From: Streptomyces sp. YS415
GTDB lineage: Bacteria; Actinomycetota; Actinomycetes; Streptomycetales; Streptomycetaceae
Assembly: GCF_023544665.1 (NCBI RefSeq)
Contig: NZ_JAMJFL010000006.1
Location: forward strand, 62,001-126,000
DNA length: 64,000 bases
Reading direction: 5' to 3'
Part shown: one piece after another, positions 27,385-36,380 of the stretch
Layout: each line of letters begins with the position of its first letter
Position numbering within the stretch: the stretch's first letter is position 1
Notes under the pieces: model-generated
What the model was told of the DNA's origin: nothing
Seen by the model: the letters and a program-made list of their open reading frames with translations, nothing else
Databases searched by the model: none
Position numbers and translations under genes: made by a program

Positions 27385-27685
27385 ATGCCGCGCGGCCATC
27401 TGCAGCTGATCAACCCCCGAGGTCGAGCAGGCCGCCGCGAGGCTGCCCGGTGACGATGTCCCGCGCTACTGCGCACTCGCTCACGCAGGACGAGGACACG
27501 CTCCCGTACGGCAGGGACAGCCCGTCCGGGGAGGGTGGTACGCGACGTTCCGGCCCGCTCGGGCCGGGGCCAGACTCCAGGCGCTGCTCGACACGATCAC
27601 CAGCCATCAGGACCAGGCTGTCGTCTTCCTGCCCCTGGCCCTCGGGTGCTGGCTGACCGGCCGAAGCATTGCTGAACTCATCTGA
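27385..27685 (+). pseudogene. DUF6415 gene remnant (frameshifted)
   Basis: The frame from ATG 27385 reads MPRGHLQLINP, then a run of five C at 27414-27418 shifts the frame. From 27419 the sequence reads EVEQAAARLPGDDVPRYCALAHAG, which matches EIQQAAAGLPADDVPRYCALVALREA of the intact DUF6415 protein at 7042-7536. The frame continues to TGA at 27683-27685 through unrelated-looking sequence. The N-terminal third of the gene is absent and there is no ribosome binding site, so this is a decayed copy. It fills most of the 447-nt gap after the DoxX gene. Confidence 0.75.
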
Positions 27686-27826
27686 GCGGTGACAGACGGT
27701 CCCATCCCCGGGCAAAGGTGCGTGCGAGGTCCTGCGGTGTTGGAATGGGAGGCGGTGACGAGCGCGATCGGGGGGCGCGGCTGCCGCACCATCGCAGGCG
27801 GGAAGGCCGCCAGACGAGGAGTCGGT

Positions 27827-28279
27827 ATGAGCGTCGACGAATCCCCCGAGATGGGACCCGTTGATTACCTGGTCCTGGAGTTCCCGGGCAATCGCATGAC
27901 CGGCGAAGGGTGGCCCCTGCTGCTCGACCTCGTGGAGCGGCGCATCATCCGCATCCTCGACCTGTCGTTCGTCCGGAAGGACGAAGACGGTTCGGTCAGA
28001 GCGCTCATGCTCACCGACCTCGACGGCGACGGGGAACTGGACCTTGCCGTGTTCGAGGGCGCCTCCTCGGGTCTGCTCGGCGACGACGACCTCCAGGAGG
28101 CCGCCTCCGTCATCGAACCCGGCAACTCGGCGGGCGTGATCGTGTACGAGAACGTGTGGGCCGCACCGCTCGCAGCGGCACTGCGTCGCAGCGGGGCGCG
28201 CATGGTGGCCAACGGACGCATCTCGGTCGAGGACCTCCTGGCGACCCTGGAGGCCACCGAAACCGGATCCGCCTCCTGA
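27827..28279 (+). CDS. DUF6325-family protein
   Basis: 150 aa; ATG at 27827 after GAGGA. It reads MGPVDYLVLEFPGNRMTGEGWPLLLDLVERRIIRILDLSFVRKDEDGSV, then EPGNSAGVIVYENVWAAPLAAALRRSGARMVANGRI, the pattern of the DUF6325 family widespread in actinobacteria. Soluble, acidic, function unknown. These genes commonly lie beside a short SHOCT-domain gene, as here (33 nt downstream), suggesting a conserved pair. A longer frame upstream to 27689 lacks an SD. Confidence 0.8.
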   Translation: MSVDESPEMGPVDYLVLEFPGNRMTGEGWPLLLDLVERRIIRILDLSFVRKDEDGSVRALMLTDLDGDGELDLAVFEGASSGLLGDDDLQEAASVIEPGNSAGVIVYENVWAAPLAAALRRSGARMVANGRISVEDLLATLEATETGSAS

Positions 28280-28312
28280 CGGCCGAGCCTGCCCGACGAC
28301 AAGGAGCCTTCC

Positions 28313-28612
28313 ATGCCTGGTCTACTTCGTGGTGTCGCCCGTACAGCGGTCATCTCCGGTACCGCCACCGCCGTCTCCAACCGGGTCTCGCGTCGTCAGG
28401 CGGGCCGATGGGCGCAGCAGGACTACGGTCAGCCCGTCGCGGCGCAACCCCAGCAGGCCTACAGCGCTCCGGCGCCTGCCCCGGCACCGGAGCCCGTGGT
28501 GTCGATGGACACCAAGATCGCGCAGTTGAAGGAGCTCGCTGAGCTCAAGGAGCAAGGGGTGCTGTCGGAGGCCGAGTTCGCGGCCCAGAAGAGCCGCCTC
28601 CTCGAACTCTGA
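28313..28612 (+). CDS. SHOCT-domain protein
   Basis: 99 aa; ATG after AAGGAG. A short N-terminal amphipathic part (MPGLLRGVARTAVISGTATAVSNRVS) and a Pro/Ala-rich linker lead to a C-terminal SHOCT module, DTKIAQLKELAELKEQGVLSEAEFAAQKSRLLEL, a short helical hairpin thought to mediate oligomerisation or membrane-protein interaction. It is likely co-transcribed with the DUF6325 gene. The partner relation is inferred from position. Confidence 0.85.
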   Translation: MPGLLRGVARTAVISGTATAVSNRVSRRQAGRWAQQDYGQPVAAQPQQAYSAPAPAPAPEPVVSMDTKIAQLKELAELKEQGVLSEAEFAAQKSRLLEL

Positions 28613-28688
28613 GACAGGCGATCTGACGAGCCCGCCACTTCGTAAATGCGTCGACAGCGCCCCGCGGTACCCGGCAGAGTGGCAGCCC

Positions 28689-29426
28689 GTGACGAGCAGT
28701 GAGCTGTGGACCCGTGCGACCGCCGACCGCTACGACGCCGAGGAGACCGAAGCGTTCTCGGCCGCGGTTCTCGGTCCGACTCTCGCCTTCCTCGCCGAGC
28801 TCGCCGGAGACGGCCGGGCACTGGAGTTCGCCATCGGGACGGGACGAGTCGGCGTCCCGCTCCGTGAACGCGGCGTGCCGGTGGTGGGCATCGAACTGTC
28901 CGAGCACATGGCAGCGGTGCTGCGCCGGAAGATCGACGCGGACACGCTTCCGGTCGTCATCGGGGACATGGCCACCACCGTCGTTCCCGGCGAGTTCACC
29001 CTGGTCTATCTCGTCTACAACACCATCACGAACCTGCTCACGCAGGACGAGCAGGTCGAGTGCTTCTGCAACGCCGCACGTCATCTGGCGCCCGGCGGCC
29101 GATTTGTGATCGAGCTGGGCGTGCCGCCGCTACGATTCCTGCCGCCCGGCCAGGTCGCGGTGCCGTTCGACGTCTCTGACCGGCATCTCGGCTTCGACAC
29201 CTTCGACCTCGTCGAGCAGCTTCTCGTCTCGCACCACTTCACCCGCGACGACGACGGCCGCTATCGCCGCGGCAACTCCCGGCACCGCTACGCCTGGCCG
29301 GCAGAGCTCGACCTGATGGCCCGTATCGCCGGGCTCGAGCTGGAACGTCGCGTAGCGGACTGGGACGGGGCGCCGTTCGCTCAGGACTCCGCGAAGCACA
29401 TCTCCGTGTGGCGCAAGCCGGCCTGA
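28689..29426 (+). CDS. Class I SAM-dependent methyltransferase
   Basis: 245 aa; GTG start at 28689. Rossmann methyltransferase: motif I region ALEFAIGTGRVGVPLRERG (normally E/DxGxGxG, here AIGTGR), motif II VVGIELSEHM, then GDMATT and FTLVYLVYNTITNLLTQDEQ, with HLAPGGRFVIELGVP as the post-I strand. Related proteins in Streptomyces are annotated only as class I methyltransferases. Substrate unknown. It is convergent with the second alkylsulfatase gene, with only 4 nt between the stops. Confidence 0.85.
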   Translation: MTSSELWTRATADRYDAEETEAFSAAVLGPTLAFLAELAGDGRALEFAIGTGRVGVPLRERGVPVVGIELSEHMAAVLRRKIDADTLPVVIGDMATTVVPGEFTLVYLVYNTITNLLTQDEQVECFCNAARHLAPGGRFVIELGVPPLRFLPPGQVAVPFDVSDRHLGFDTFDLVEQLLVSHHFTRDDDGRYRRGNSRHRYAWPAELDLMARIAGLELERRVADWDGAPFAQDSAKHISVWRKPA

Positions 29427-29430
29427 GGGG

Positions 29431-31260
29431 TCAGGGAGTGACGATGGGGAAGCGCTTGTCCGGAGAGGTGACGAGGGCGAAGAGGCGCTGAAGCAGGCCC
29501 ATGTCACCGGCGTGCTCGACCTGATCGAGGCCCTGGCCTGCGAGGAGGCCGACCAGTTGCGGTTTGGTGAGAGTGAGGGTGAGTCCGGCCGGCGGGCGTG
29601 CGGCGCTGCGGGTTCCGGTGCTGAGGGTCCGGTGCGTGAGCGCTCCGTTGTGCAGGGTCAGCCGGTGACTGCGCCCCTCGTCGGTGAGGACCACGTCGAT
29701 GGTGAGATCCTCGTCCCAGGCCTTGGGCCCGTCGATCCTGATGGCGATGGAGTCCAGGAGCTGCTCGGTGGTGAGCGCCATGACCATCTCGGGGTTGGTG
29801 ACATCGGCGACTTCACCACCGACGCCGGCGCGCAGTTCGAGGGCGGCGGTGAGGTAGAAGTTCCGCCAAGTGCCGTTCTCGGAGCCCTGGCCGAGCCGGT
29901 CGTACACGGAGGCGAGCACTTCCTTGGCTTCGGTGTCCCCGGGGTCACCGAAGACCAGGTAGTTGAGCACCGTGGCGGCGAACCGCATGTCGCCTTGTTC
30001 GAGGTAGCCGCGTGCCTTGGCCAGGGCGCTGTCCCGGCCGCCCGCGAGATCGACGTGACGCTTTGCCTGCTCGACGGGCGGGTGTTCCCACAGGGTGGCC
30101 GGGTTGCCCTCGAACCAGCCCAGGTAGCGGTGGTAGATCGCCTTGACGTTGTGGCTGAGCGAGCCGTAGAAGCCACGCGTGTTCCACGCGCTCTCGATCG
30201 CGGGCGGCAACTGCATCGCCTCCGCGATCTCGGAGGCCACGAGGCCTTCGTTGAGCATCCGCAGCGTCTGGTCGTGCATGTAGCCGTAGAGGTCCCGCTG
30301 CTCGCTCAGCAGGCGTACCACGTTGTCGTGGCCCCAGGTCGGCCAGTGGTGGGAGGCGAAGCCGACGTCGTACTGCCCGGCGAAGTACTCGATCGCCTCG
30401 TCGATGTAGCGGGACCAGTTGCGTGCGTCCCGCACCATCGCGCCGCGCAGTGTCTGGATGTTGTGCATGGTGTGCGAGACGTTCTCCGCGAGGCACAGCG
30501 CCCGCTGGTCGGGGAAGAGGAAGTTCATCTCCGCGGGCGCCTCGGTGCCGGGAGTGAGCTGGAAGACGATCCGTACGCCGTCGACCGTCTCCGACTGCCC
30601 CGTCTCCGTGATGTCGACGGTCGGCGGGATCAGGCTGATCGTGCCGGTGGACATGGCCATGCCCAGCCCGGCGCCGATCTGTCCGTCGGCGGCCCTGGGC
30701 AGCCGATCGCCGTACATGTACACGGCCCGGCGCGTCATCGCGTTGCCGGCGTAGACGTTCTCACTGATGGCGTGCTCCATGAAACCCGCCGGTGCCAGGA
30801 CGGGAACGCCGCTCTCGGTACCCGGGGGCAGGACGCCGCGGGAACCACCGAAGTGGTCGGCGTGGGAGTGGGTGTAGATCATGCCGGTGACGGGACGGTC
30901 CCCGCGGTGCTCCCGGTAGAGGGCGAGCGCGGCAGCGGCGCACTCCGTGGAGATGAGCGGGTCGATGACGATGACACCGCGCTCACCCTCGACCAGCGTC
31001 ATGTTCGACAGGTCGAGGCCTCGTACCTGGTAAATCCCCTCGGTGACGCTGTACAGCCCCTGCTTGGAGACCAACTGCGCCTGGCGCCACAGGTTCTGGT
31101 GTGCGGTGTCTGGGCATTCCCCGTCCAGGAACGCGTAGGTGTCGTTGTCGTACACGACACGGCCTTCGGCGTTCTCGATCCGCGCCGGTGCGAGGGCGGC
31201 GATGAAGCCACGGTCCGCGTTCTCGAAGTCCGTGGTGTCCTCGAACCGAGGTGTGCTCAT
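29431..31260 (-). CDS. Alkyl/aryl-sulfatase, metallo-beta-lactamase fold (copy 2)
   Basis: 609 aa, full-length paralogue of the enzyme at 12258-14090. ATG at 31258-31260 (MSTPRFEDTTDFENADRG) follows a GGAGCGCC-type SD. Zinc-site H131, H133, D135 and H136 lie in THSHADHFGG. Additional ligands are likely in NFLFPDQRALCLAENVSHTMHN and FASHHWPTWGHD. It ends KRFPIVTP, like copy 1. The two differ in many positions, so they are old duplicates or separate acquisitions. Both lack a signal peptide. No sulfate transporter is beside this copy. Substrates are probably medium-chain alkyl sulfates such as dodecyl sulfate, from the known family members. Confidence 0.92.
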   Translation of the reverse strand: MSTPRFEDTTDFENADRGFIAALAPARIENAEGRVVYDNDTYAFLDGECPDTAHQNLWRQAQLVSKQGLYSVTEGIYQVRGLDLSNMTLVEGERGVIVIDPLISTECAAAALALYREHRGDRPVTGMIYTHSHADHFGGSRGVLPPGTESGVPVLAPAGFMEHAISENVYAGNAMTRRAVYMYGDRLPRAADGQIGAGLGMAMSTGTISLIPPTVDITETGQSETVDGVRIVFQLTPGTEAPAEMNFLFPDQRALCLAENVSHTMHNIQTLRGAMVRDARNWSRYIDEAIEYFAGQYDVGFASHHWPTWGHDNVVRLLSEQRDLYGYMHDQTLRMLNEGLVASEIAEAMQLPPAIESAWNTRGFYGSLSHNVKAIYHRYLGWFEGNPATLWEHPPVEQAKRHVDLAGGRDSALAKARGYLEQGDMRFAATVLNYLVFGDPGDTEAKEVLASVYDRLGQGSENGTWRNFYLTAALELRAGVGGEVADVTNPEMVMALTTEQLLDSIAIRIDGPKAWDEDLTIDVVLTDEGRSHRLTLHNGALTHRTLSTGTRSAARPPAGLTLTLTKPQLVGLLAGQGLDQVEHAGDMGLLQRLFALVTSPDKRFPIVTP

Positions 31261-31342
31261 GGTGGCGCTCCCTGGAGGGGTCGACGCTGGAAGGGAGGGG
31301 GAGGGGCTCAGGGGTGCTGCCCGCCGATGCCCTGGTCCCACA

Positions 31343-31600
31343 GACGGCGAGTTGGAGGTAATTGTCCCAGTCCCGCCCCGGGAGCACGAGTCGGGCGGTT
31401 CCGTCTCGATCGGCCAGGACATAGCGGCCGGGGAGGTGCGTGCTGTCGATCGTGTGCAGGAACCACCCGATGCAATTGATCACCGGCACCGCGGTGGTCG
31501 GGTCGTTCACCGCCGGTGACAAGGCCCTAATGGCGATGTCGACGAGGATTCTCAGAGCGAGGGCGGGGTCCTGTTCGATCGTGCGCTCGGCTCCGAGGGC
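31343..31600 (-). pseudogene. DUF2254 membrane-protein remnant
   Basis: On the minus strand from about 31600 the frame reads ERTIEQDPALALRILVDIAIRALSPAVNDPTTAV, the signature core of DUF2254 predicted membrane proteins (ALSPAxNDPTTA), then a degraded stretch and DRDGTARLVLPGRDWDNYLQLAV, also typical. Only about 85 residues of a usual ~400 remain, with no start and no membrane helices, so it is a fragment. It occupies the gap upstream of the second alkylsulfatase gene; the rest of 31261-31754 shows no gene. Confidence 0.7.
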
Positions 31601-31754
31601 GACGGGACGGGTGGACCCGCTCCTGGGCGGGGGCGGACGTGCCTCCTCAGGTGATCACCTCGACAGGACGAAACGGACACCGCCCGCCTAAGCTGATCGG
31701 GTGCTGCCGGGTTTCCCGGTCCCGTGCGGTCGACCGGGGCTGAAAGGGGCCACG

Positions 31755-33602
31755 ATGGACGACTACCCCCTGATCGAGGACCACGGTCTCATCGGTGATA
31801 TGCAGACCGCGGCCCTCGTGACGACCGACGGGACGATCGACTGGTTCTGCTGCCCGCGGTTCGATTCGCCGAGCGTTTTCGGCGCTCTGCTCGACCGGCA
31901 CAAAGGCGGTCACTTCACCGTACGGCCGGCCGCCGGGACGTACACGACCAAGCAGCTCTACCACCCGGACACCGCCGTTCTCGTGACGCGTTTCATGACC
32001 GAGGCCGGGGCGGGAGAAGTCGTCGACTTCATGCCGGTGACCGGAACGACCGCGACCGACCGGCACCGGCTCGTCCGTATGCTGCGGTGTGTGCGAGGCA
32101 GCATGACGTTCGAGGGGGAGATCGCGCCTCGCTTCGACTACGGTCGCACGCCGCACGAACTGCACCTCACCGAGCACGGGGCCCTGTTCACCTCGGAGGG
32201 CCTCGACCTCGCAGTCCACGCCGTGCGCGAGCCGCACGACGAGCGGCTGCTGAACATCCTCTCGGGCGACAACGATCTGCGCTTCTCCCTGACGCTGCGG
32301 GCCGGACAGCAGCGCGGTCTGGTCATGGAATCCTCCCCCGGAGGGCCTCCCCACACGGTTCGGGTGGAGGAGTTCGAGCGCCTCTTCGACGAGACGGTCC
32401 GCTTCTGGCGTTCCTGGCTGGGGCAGTCCACCTACTCCGGGCGCTGGCGGGAGGCGGTGGAGCGTTCGGCCGTGACGCTGAAGCTCATGACCTACGCGCC
32501 GACCGGTGCCCTGGTCGCCGCCCCCACGGCAGGGCTGCCCGAACAACTGGGCGGAGAGCGCAACTGGGACTACCGGTTCACCTGGATCCGTGACGCGTCG
32601 TTCTCGGTGTACGCCCTGCTCGGCCTGGGCTTCAAGGAAGAGGCGGCCGCGTTCATCAACTGGCTGCACGACCGGGTCAGACAGGAAGCCGGCCAGGGCA
32701 ACGGCTCCGGGCCGCTGAACATCATGTACCGGGTGGACGGCACCGCCGACCTGGTCGAGGAGACCCTGGATCACTGGGAGGGGTACCGAGGCTCCGCCCC
32801 GGTGCGCATCGGCAACGGGGCGGCGACCCAGCTCCAACTGGACATCTACGGCGAGGCACTGGACAGCATCTACTTCGCCCACCAGCGCGGCATGCACCTC
32901 GACAACCGGGGCTGGAAAGCCCTGCACACGCTGCTCGACTGGCTGGTGAACCACTGGGACCAACCCGGGGAAGGGCTGTGGGAGACCCGAGGCGGCCGCA
33001 AGGACTTCACCTACGGCCGTGTGATGTCCTGGGTGGCCTTCGACCGCGCCGTGCGGATCGCCGCCGACGACGGCCGCCCGGCAGCGCGCGGCCGCTGGAT
33101 GGACGCGCGGGACGAGATCTACGCGCAGGTGCTCACCAAGGGATGGAATCAGGACAAGCAAGCCTTCGTGCAGCACTACGGCGACGACGTGCTCGACTCG
33201 TCCCTGCTGCGCATGCCGACCGTCGGCTTCATTACGCCGGACGACCCGATGTGGAAGTCCACCTTGGCTGCGATGGAGAGCGAACTGGTCAGCGACAGCC
33301 TGGTCTACCGCTACAACCCCGAGGCGTCACCCGACGGCCTGCGCGGCTCCGAGGGCACCTTCTCGCTGTGTACGTTCATGTACGTCGACGCCCTCGCACG
33401 TGCCGGGCGCACCGACATGGCCAGGCTGGTGCTGGAGAAGATGCTCACCTACGCCAATCACCTTGGCCTGTACTCCGAGGAGATCGACCTGACCGGTCGC
33501 CAACTGGGCAACTTCCCGCAGGCCTTCACGCATCTGGCCCTGATCGACGCGGCGATCACGTTGGACTCGATGCTTCAGGGGTCGCGGAAGAGCGGGCTGT
33601 AG
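31755..33602 (+). CDS. Glycoside hydrolase family 15 (glucoamylase/trehalase-like)
   Basis: 615 aa. It starts MDDYPLIEDHGLIGDMQTAALVTTDGTIDWFCCPRFDSPSVFGALLD, the usual N-terminal beta-sandwich of actinobacterial GH15 proteins. The (alpha/alpha)6 catalytic barrel follows with NWDYRFTWIRDASFSVYALLGLG, GLWETRGGRKDFTYGRVMSWVAFDRA and EGTFSLCTFMYVDALARAG. Candidate general acid/base are E of LWETRG and the second Glu of EEIDLTGRQLGNFPQAFTH. Related mycobacterial enzymes cleave trehalose; others act on maltose or starch ends. No signal peptide, so it works inside the cell. It is followed by convergent redox genes that may use the glucose released. Confidence 0.9.
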   Translation: MDDYPLIEDHGLIGDMQTAALVTTDGTIDWFCCPRFDSPSVFGALLDRHKGGHFTVRPAAGTYTTKQLYHPDTAVLVTRFMTEAGAGEVVDFMPVTGTTATDRHRLVRMLRCVRGSMTFEGEIAPRFDYGRTPHELHLTEHGALFTSEGLDLAVHAVREPHDERLLNILSGDNDLRFSLTLRAGQQRGLVMESSPGGPPHTVRVEEFERLFDETVRFWRSWLGQSTYSGRWREAVERSAVTLKLMTYAPTGALVAAPTAGLPEQLGGERNWDYRFTWIRDASFSVYALLGLGFKEEAAAFINWLHDRVRQEAGQGNGSGPLNIMYRVDGTADLVEETLDHWEGYRGSAPVRIGNGAATQLQLDIYGEALDSIYFAHQRGMHLDNRGWKALHTLLDWLVNHWDQPGEGLWETRGGRKDFTYGRVMSWVAFDRAVRIAADDGRPAARGRWMDARDEIYAQVLTKGWNQDKQAFVQHYGDDVLDSSLLRMPTVGFITPDDPMWKSTLAAMESELVSDSLVYRYNPEASPDGLRGSEGTFSLCTFMYVDALARAGRTDMARLVLEKMLTYANHLGLYSEEIDLTGRQLGNFPQAFTHLALIDAAITLDSMLQGSRKSGL

Positions 33603-33640
33603 GGTCGTGCGGTGGCCCGACCCGGTCAGGCCGGACAGCG

Positions 33641-34480
33641 TCATCCGCCGGTTGCGAAGCCCGGGAAGAGGGTCATGCCGCCGTCGACGTACAGGGTGGT
33701 TCCTACCACGTAGTCCATGAGGTCGGAGGCGAGTGCGACCACGGCGTGGGCGATGTCCTCGGGGTCACCGATCCGGTCGTAGGGGATCAGCCGCAGGAGG
33801 TCCTCCCGCGCTTCGGGCGTCGCCCAGGCATCATGGTTGATCGGCGTCTTGATCGCTCCTGGGGCCACCGCGTTCACCCGGATCTTCTCCGGCGCGAGCT
33901 CCTGGGCCAGGGTCTGCATCATCATGTGCACACCGCCCTTGGAGGACGCGTAGTTCACGTGACCGGACCAGGGGATGAGCTGGTGCACCGAACTCATGCA
34001 GATGATCTTCCCGGCGGACCGGGACACCTCGGGCACCACGCCCCGGCGCCGGAACTCCTTGGTCGCCTCCCGTGCGCACAGGAACTGACCGGTGAGATTG
34101 ACGTCGAGGACCTTCTGCCACTGGGCGAGGGTCATCTCCGTGAGCCGGGCGTCACGCTGCAGTCCCGCGTTGGCGACCAGGATGTCGATGGTCCCGAACT
34201 CCTCGACCATCCGGTCCATCATCGCGACGACCTGTTCCTCCTTCGACACGTCGGCTTCGTACGCCGCGGACCGCACCCCGAACGAGGCGATCTGCTCGGC
34301 CACCTCCTCGGCGGCCTCGCGATTCGCCACGTAGTTCACGACCACGTCCGCACCGGCTCGGCCCAAGCCGAGGGCCGTGGCCTTGCCGATGCCCGAATTG
34401 GCGCCGGTGACCAAGGCCTTCTGCCCCTGCAGCAGCCGAGCCGGGATCACGTCCCGCGGTGCTTCCGTGGTGGAACTCAT
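33641..34480 (-). CDS. SDR oxidoreductase, glucose 1-dehydrogenase-like
   Basis: 279 aa. ALVTGANSGIGKATALGLG is the cofactor site, LVANAGLQRDARLTEMTLAQW the NAG region, S of CMSSVHQLIPW and Y/K of YASSKGG the catalytic triad, and VAPGAIKTPIN plus TTLYVDGGMTLFPGF the C-terminal motifs. The DGGMTL(F/Y)P ending is typical of bacterial glucose 1-dehydrogenases and relatives. ATG at 34478-34480 after AAAGGAG. It is co-directional with the GMC oxidoreductase gene 156 nt upstream; together they suggest sugar or polyol oxidation. Confidence 0.85.
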   Translation of the reverse strand: MSSTTEAPRDVIPARLLQGQKALVTGANSGIGKATALGLGRAGADVVVNYVANREAAEEVAEQIASFGVRSAAYEADVSKEEQVVAMMDRMVEEFGTIDILVANAGLQRDARLTEMTLAQWQKVLDVNLTGQFLCAREATKEFRRRGVVPEVSRSAGKIICMSSVHQLIPWSGHVNYASSKGGVHMMMQTLAQELAPEKIRVNAVAPGAIKTPINHDAWATPEAREDLLRLIPYDRIGDPEDIAHAVVALASDLMDYVVGTTLYVDGGMTLFPGFATGG

Positions 34481-34636
34481 GCGTACTGTCTCCTTTGCCG
34501 CGCGATGGCGCTCCGTCCCGCGGCCCTTCGGCCGGGCACGGCCACGCAATCACCGGACACGGTGGACGGCATGTCCCCGGTACGACCGGTGACCCATTGG
34601 GCCGAGCGGCTTCGTCCGTTCGGCCCAGGGAGCGGT

Positions 34637-36226
34637 TCAGCCCAGTCGGGCCAGGAGGTGGTCACCGACCCGCAAGGCGTTGGCCATCGCCGTCAGGGAC
34701 GGATTGACCGCGCCGATGCTCGGGAAGAAGCTCGTGTCGACGACGTACAGGTTGTCGAGATCGTGTGCCTTGCAGTCCACGTCCAGTGCGGAGTCGGCGG
34801 GATCGGCGCCGAAGCGTACGGTGCCCGCCTGGTGCGCTGTTGCGCCGATGGGCATGCCCTTGTGCAAATAGAGGCTCCGGGACAGCAGGTGGTGCTCGTG
34901 CAGACCCAAGTGGCCGAGCATGCCCTGGAGTTTATGTCTCAGTCGCCTCAGGCCCTCGACGTTGTTCTTCTCGTCGAGTGCCAGACGGATGCGCGTATCG
35001 CTGTCGAGGGTGACGCGGTTGTCCGGCAGCGGCAGGTCCTCTCCGCACAGCCAGAAGTCGACGGCATGGTGGGCCAGCACCTCGAACGGCATGTCCGGGG
35101 TGACCGCCCCGGCCCACCGGGGTGCCTCGCCGTGGATCTGCTCTGCGTCCGACTTACCCAGCATCTGGATGCCGCCCAGCGGGAAGTCCCAGTCGTCCGC
35201 GCCGAGGTACCAGTCGTTGAGGGCGAGGGTCTTCTGGAACTGGGTGTCGTTGGGTTCCTTCGACACGGCCATCAGGGCCAGGTTGTTGTGGCGCATGTAG
35301 AACCGGCCGACCACGTCGGAACTGTTCGCCAGCCCGCGAGGATGGTGCTCGTTCGCCGAGGCCAGCAGGAGCGCCGCGGAGTTCACCGCCCCACAGGAGA
35401 CGACCACCACGTCTGCCCTGAACCGGAGTTCGGAACCGTCGGGGAGCCGCCCGACGACCGCGCTGACACTGCGGCCACGAGAGTCGGTCTCCAGACGCAC
35501 CACCTGTGTGTGCGTGACCATCTCGACGTTGGGATGTTCCAGCGCCGGCTCGACGCAGATCACCTCGGCGTCGGACTTGCCGCGCACCAGACAGGGAAAG
35601 CCGTCGACCCGGTTGCAGCGGATGCAGACGCTGGAGCGAGCGGCCCGACCGCCTTTCTCCTGACTGAGATTGACACCGATCGGCAGGTGGAAGGGATGCA
35701 GTCCACGCTTTTCGAGGTCGTCGCTCAACTGCTGGATCCGCGGCTCGTGCTCCACCGGGGGATGGGCGTACTGCGCGCTCACCGGGCCTTCGCAGGGATC
35801 CTCGCCATGTCGGCCGTGGACGAGGTAGAGGTGCTCGGCCTGCGCGTAATACGGCTCCAGGTCCTCGTACCGGATGGGCCAGGCGGGGGAGAGGCCGCCG
35901 TGGTGACGGATCTCGCCGAAGTCCTCGGGCCGCAGCCGGAAGAGGGCGGCGCCGTAGAACTTGGTATTGCCGCCGACGTAGTAGTTGACCTCGGGCGGGA
36001 ACTCACCGCCATCCTTGTCCAGCCAGAACTCCGGGGCACGGTACTTGGCCTTGACGAACACGGCCGTCGAGTTCCAGTTGTCCCGCTCACGCGGAAGGTA
36101 ATCGCCGCGCTCGATCAGGAGGACGCGCTTTCCGGACGGGGCGAGCCGATGGGCGAGGGTGCCTCCGCCGGCGCCTGTACCGATGATGATGACGTCGTAG
36201 TGAGGGGTGTCGCCCACGACGACCAC
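34637..36226 (-). CDS. GMC-family FAD oxidoreductase
   Basis: 529 aa. N-terminal FAD fold YDVIIIGTGAGGGTLAHRLAPSGKRVLLIERGDYLPRE, then VNYYVGGNTKFYGAALFRLRPEDF and the C-terminal GMC_oxred_C block HQAGTVRFGADPADSALDVDCKAHDLDNLYVVDTSFFPSIGAVNPSLTAMANALRVGDHL with catalytic His/Asn equivalents. A CIRCNRVDGFPC stretch (residues ~200) recalls the Cys motif of periplasmic gluconate/sorbitol dehydrogenase large subunits. Start is a GTG, either at 36224-36226 or three codons later. Substrate likely a sugar or polyol given the neighbours; cholesterol-oxidase-type use is less likely. Confidence 0.85.
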   Translation of the reverse strand: MVVVGDTPHYDVIIIGTGAGGGTLAHRLAPSGKRVLLIERGDYLPRERDNWNSTAVFVKAKYRAPEFWLDKDGGEFPPEVNYYVGGNTKFYGAALFRLRPEDFGEIRHHGGLSPAWPIRYEDLEPYYAQAEHLYLVHGRHGEDPCEGPVSAQYAHPPVEHEPRIQQLSDDLEKRGLHPFHLPIGVNLSQEKGGRAARSSVCIRCNRVDGFPCLVRGKSDAEVICVEPALEHPNVEMVTHTQVVRLETDSRGRSVSAVVGRLPDGSELRFRADVVVVSCGAVNSAALLLASANEHHPRGLANSSDVVGRFYMRHNNLALMAVSKEPNDTQFQKTLALNDWYLGADDWDFPLGGIQMLGKSDAEQIHGEAPRWAGAVTPDMPFEVLAHHAVDFWLCGEDLPLPDNRVTLDSDTRIRLALDEKNNVEGLRRLRHKLQGMLGHLGLHEHHLLSRSLYLHKGMPIGATAHQAGTVRFGADPADSALDVDCKAHDLDNLYVVDTSFFPSIGAVNPSLTAMANALRVGDHLLARLG

Positions 36227-36380
36227 CGTCCCTGGGATCTTGGCCCTGTCCTGGTGTCAGGTGTCAGGGGTCAGGTATCCGGCTCCGCTGAGCGCGGGCC
36301 CAGCGGTCCCACGCTCTTCGAACGTATCCGCCCCGGCTGCGAGCGGCGACCGGAGCGACGGGCACCGGTGCGCGCCCCGG

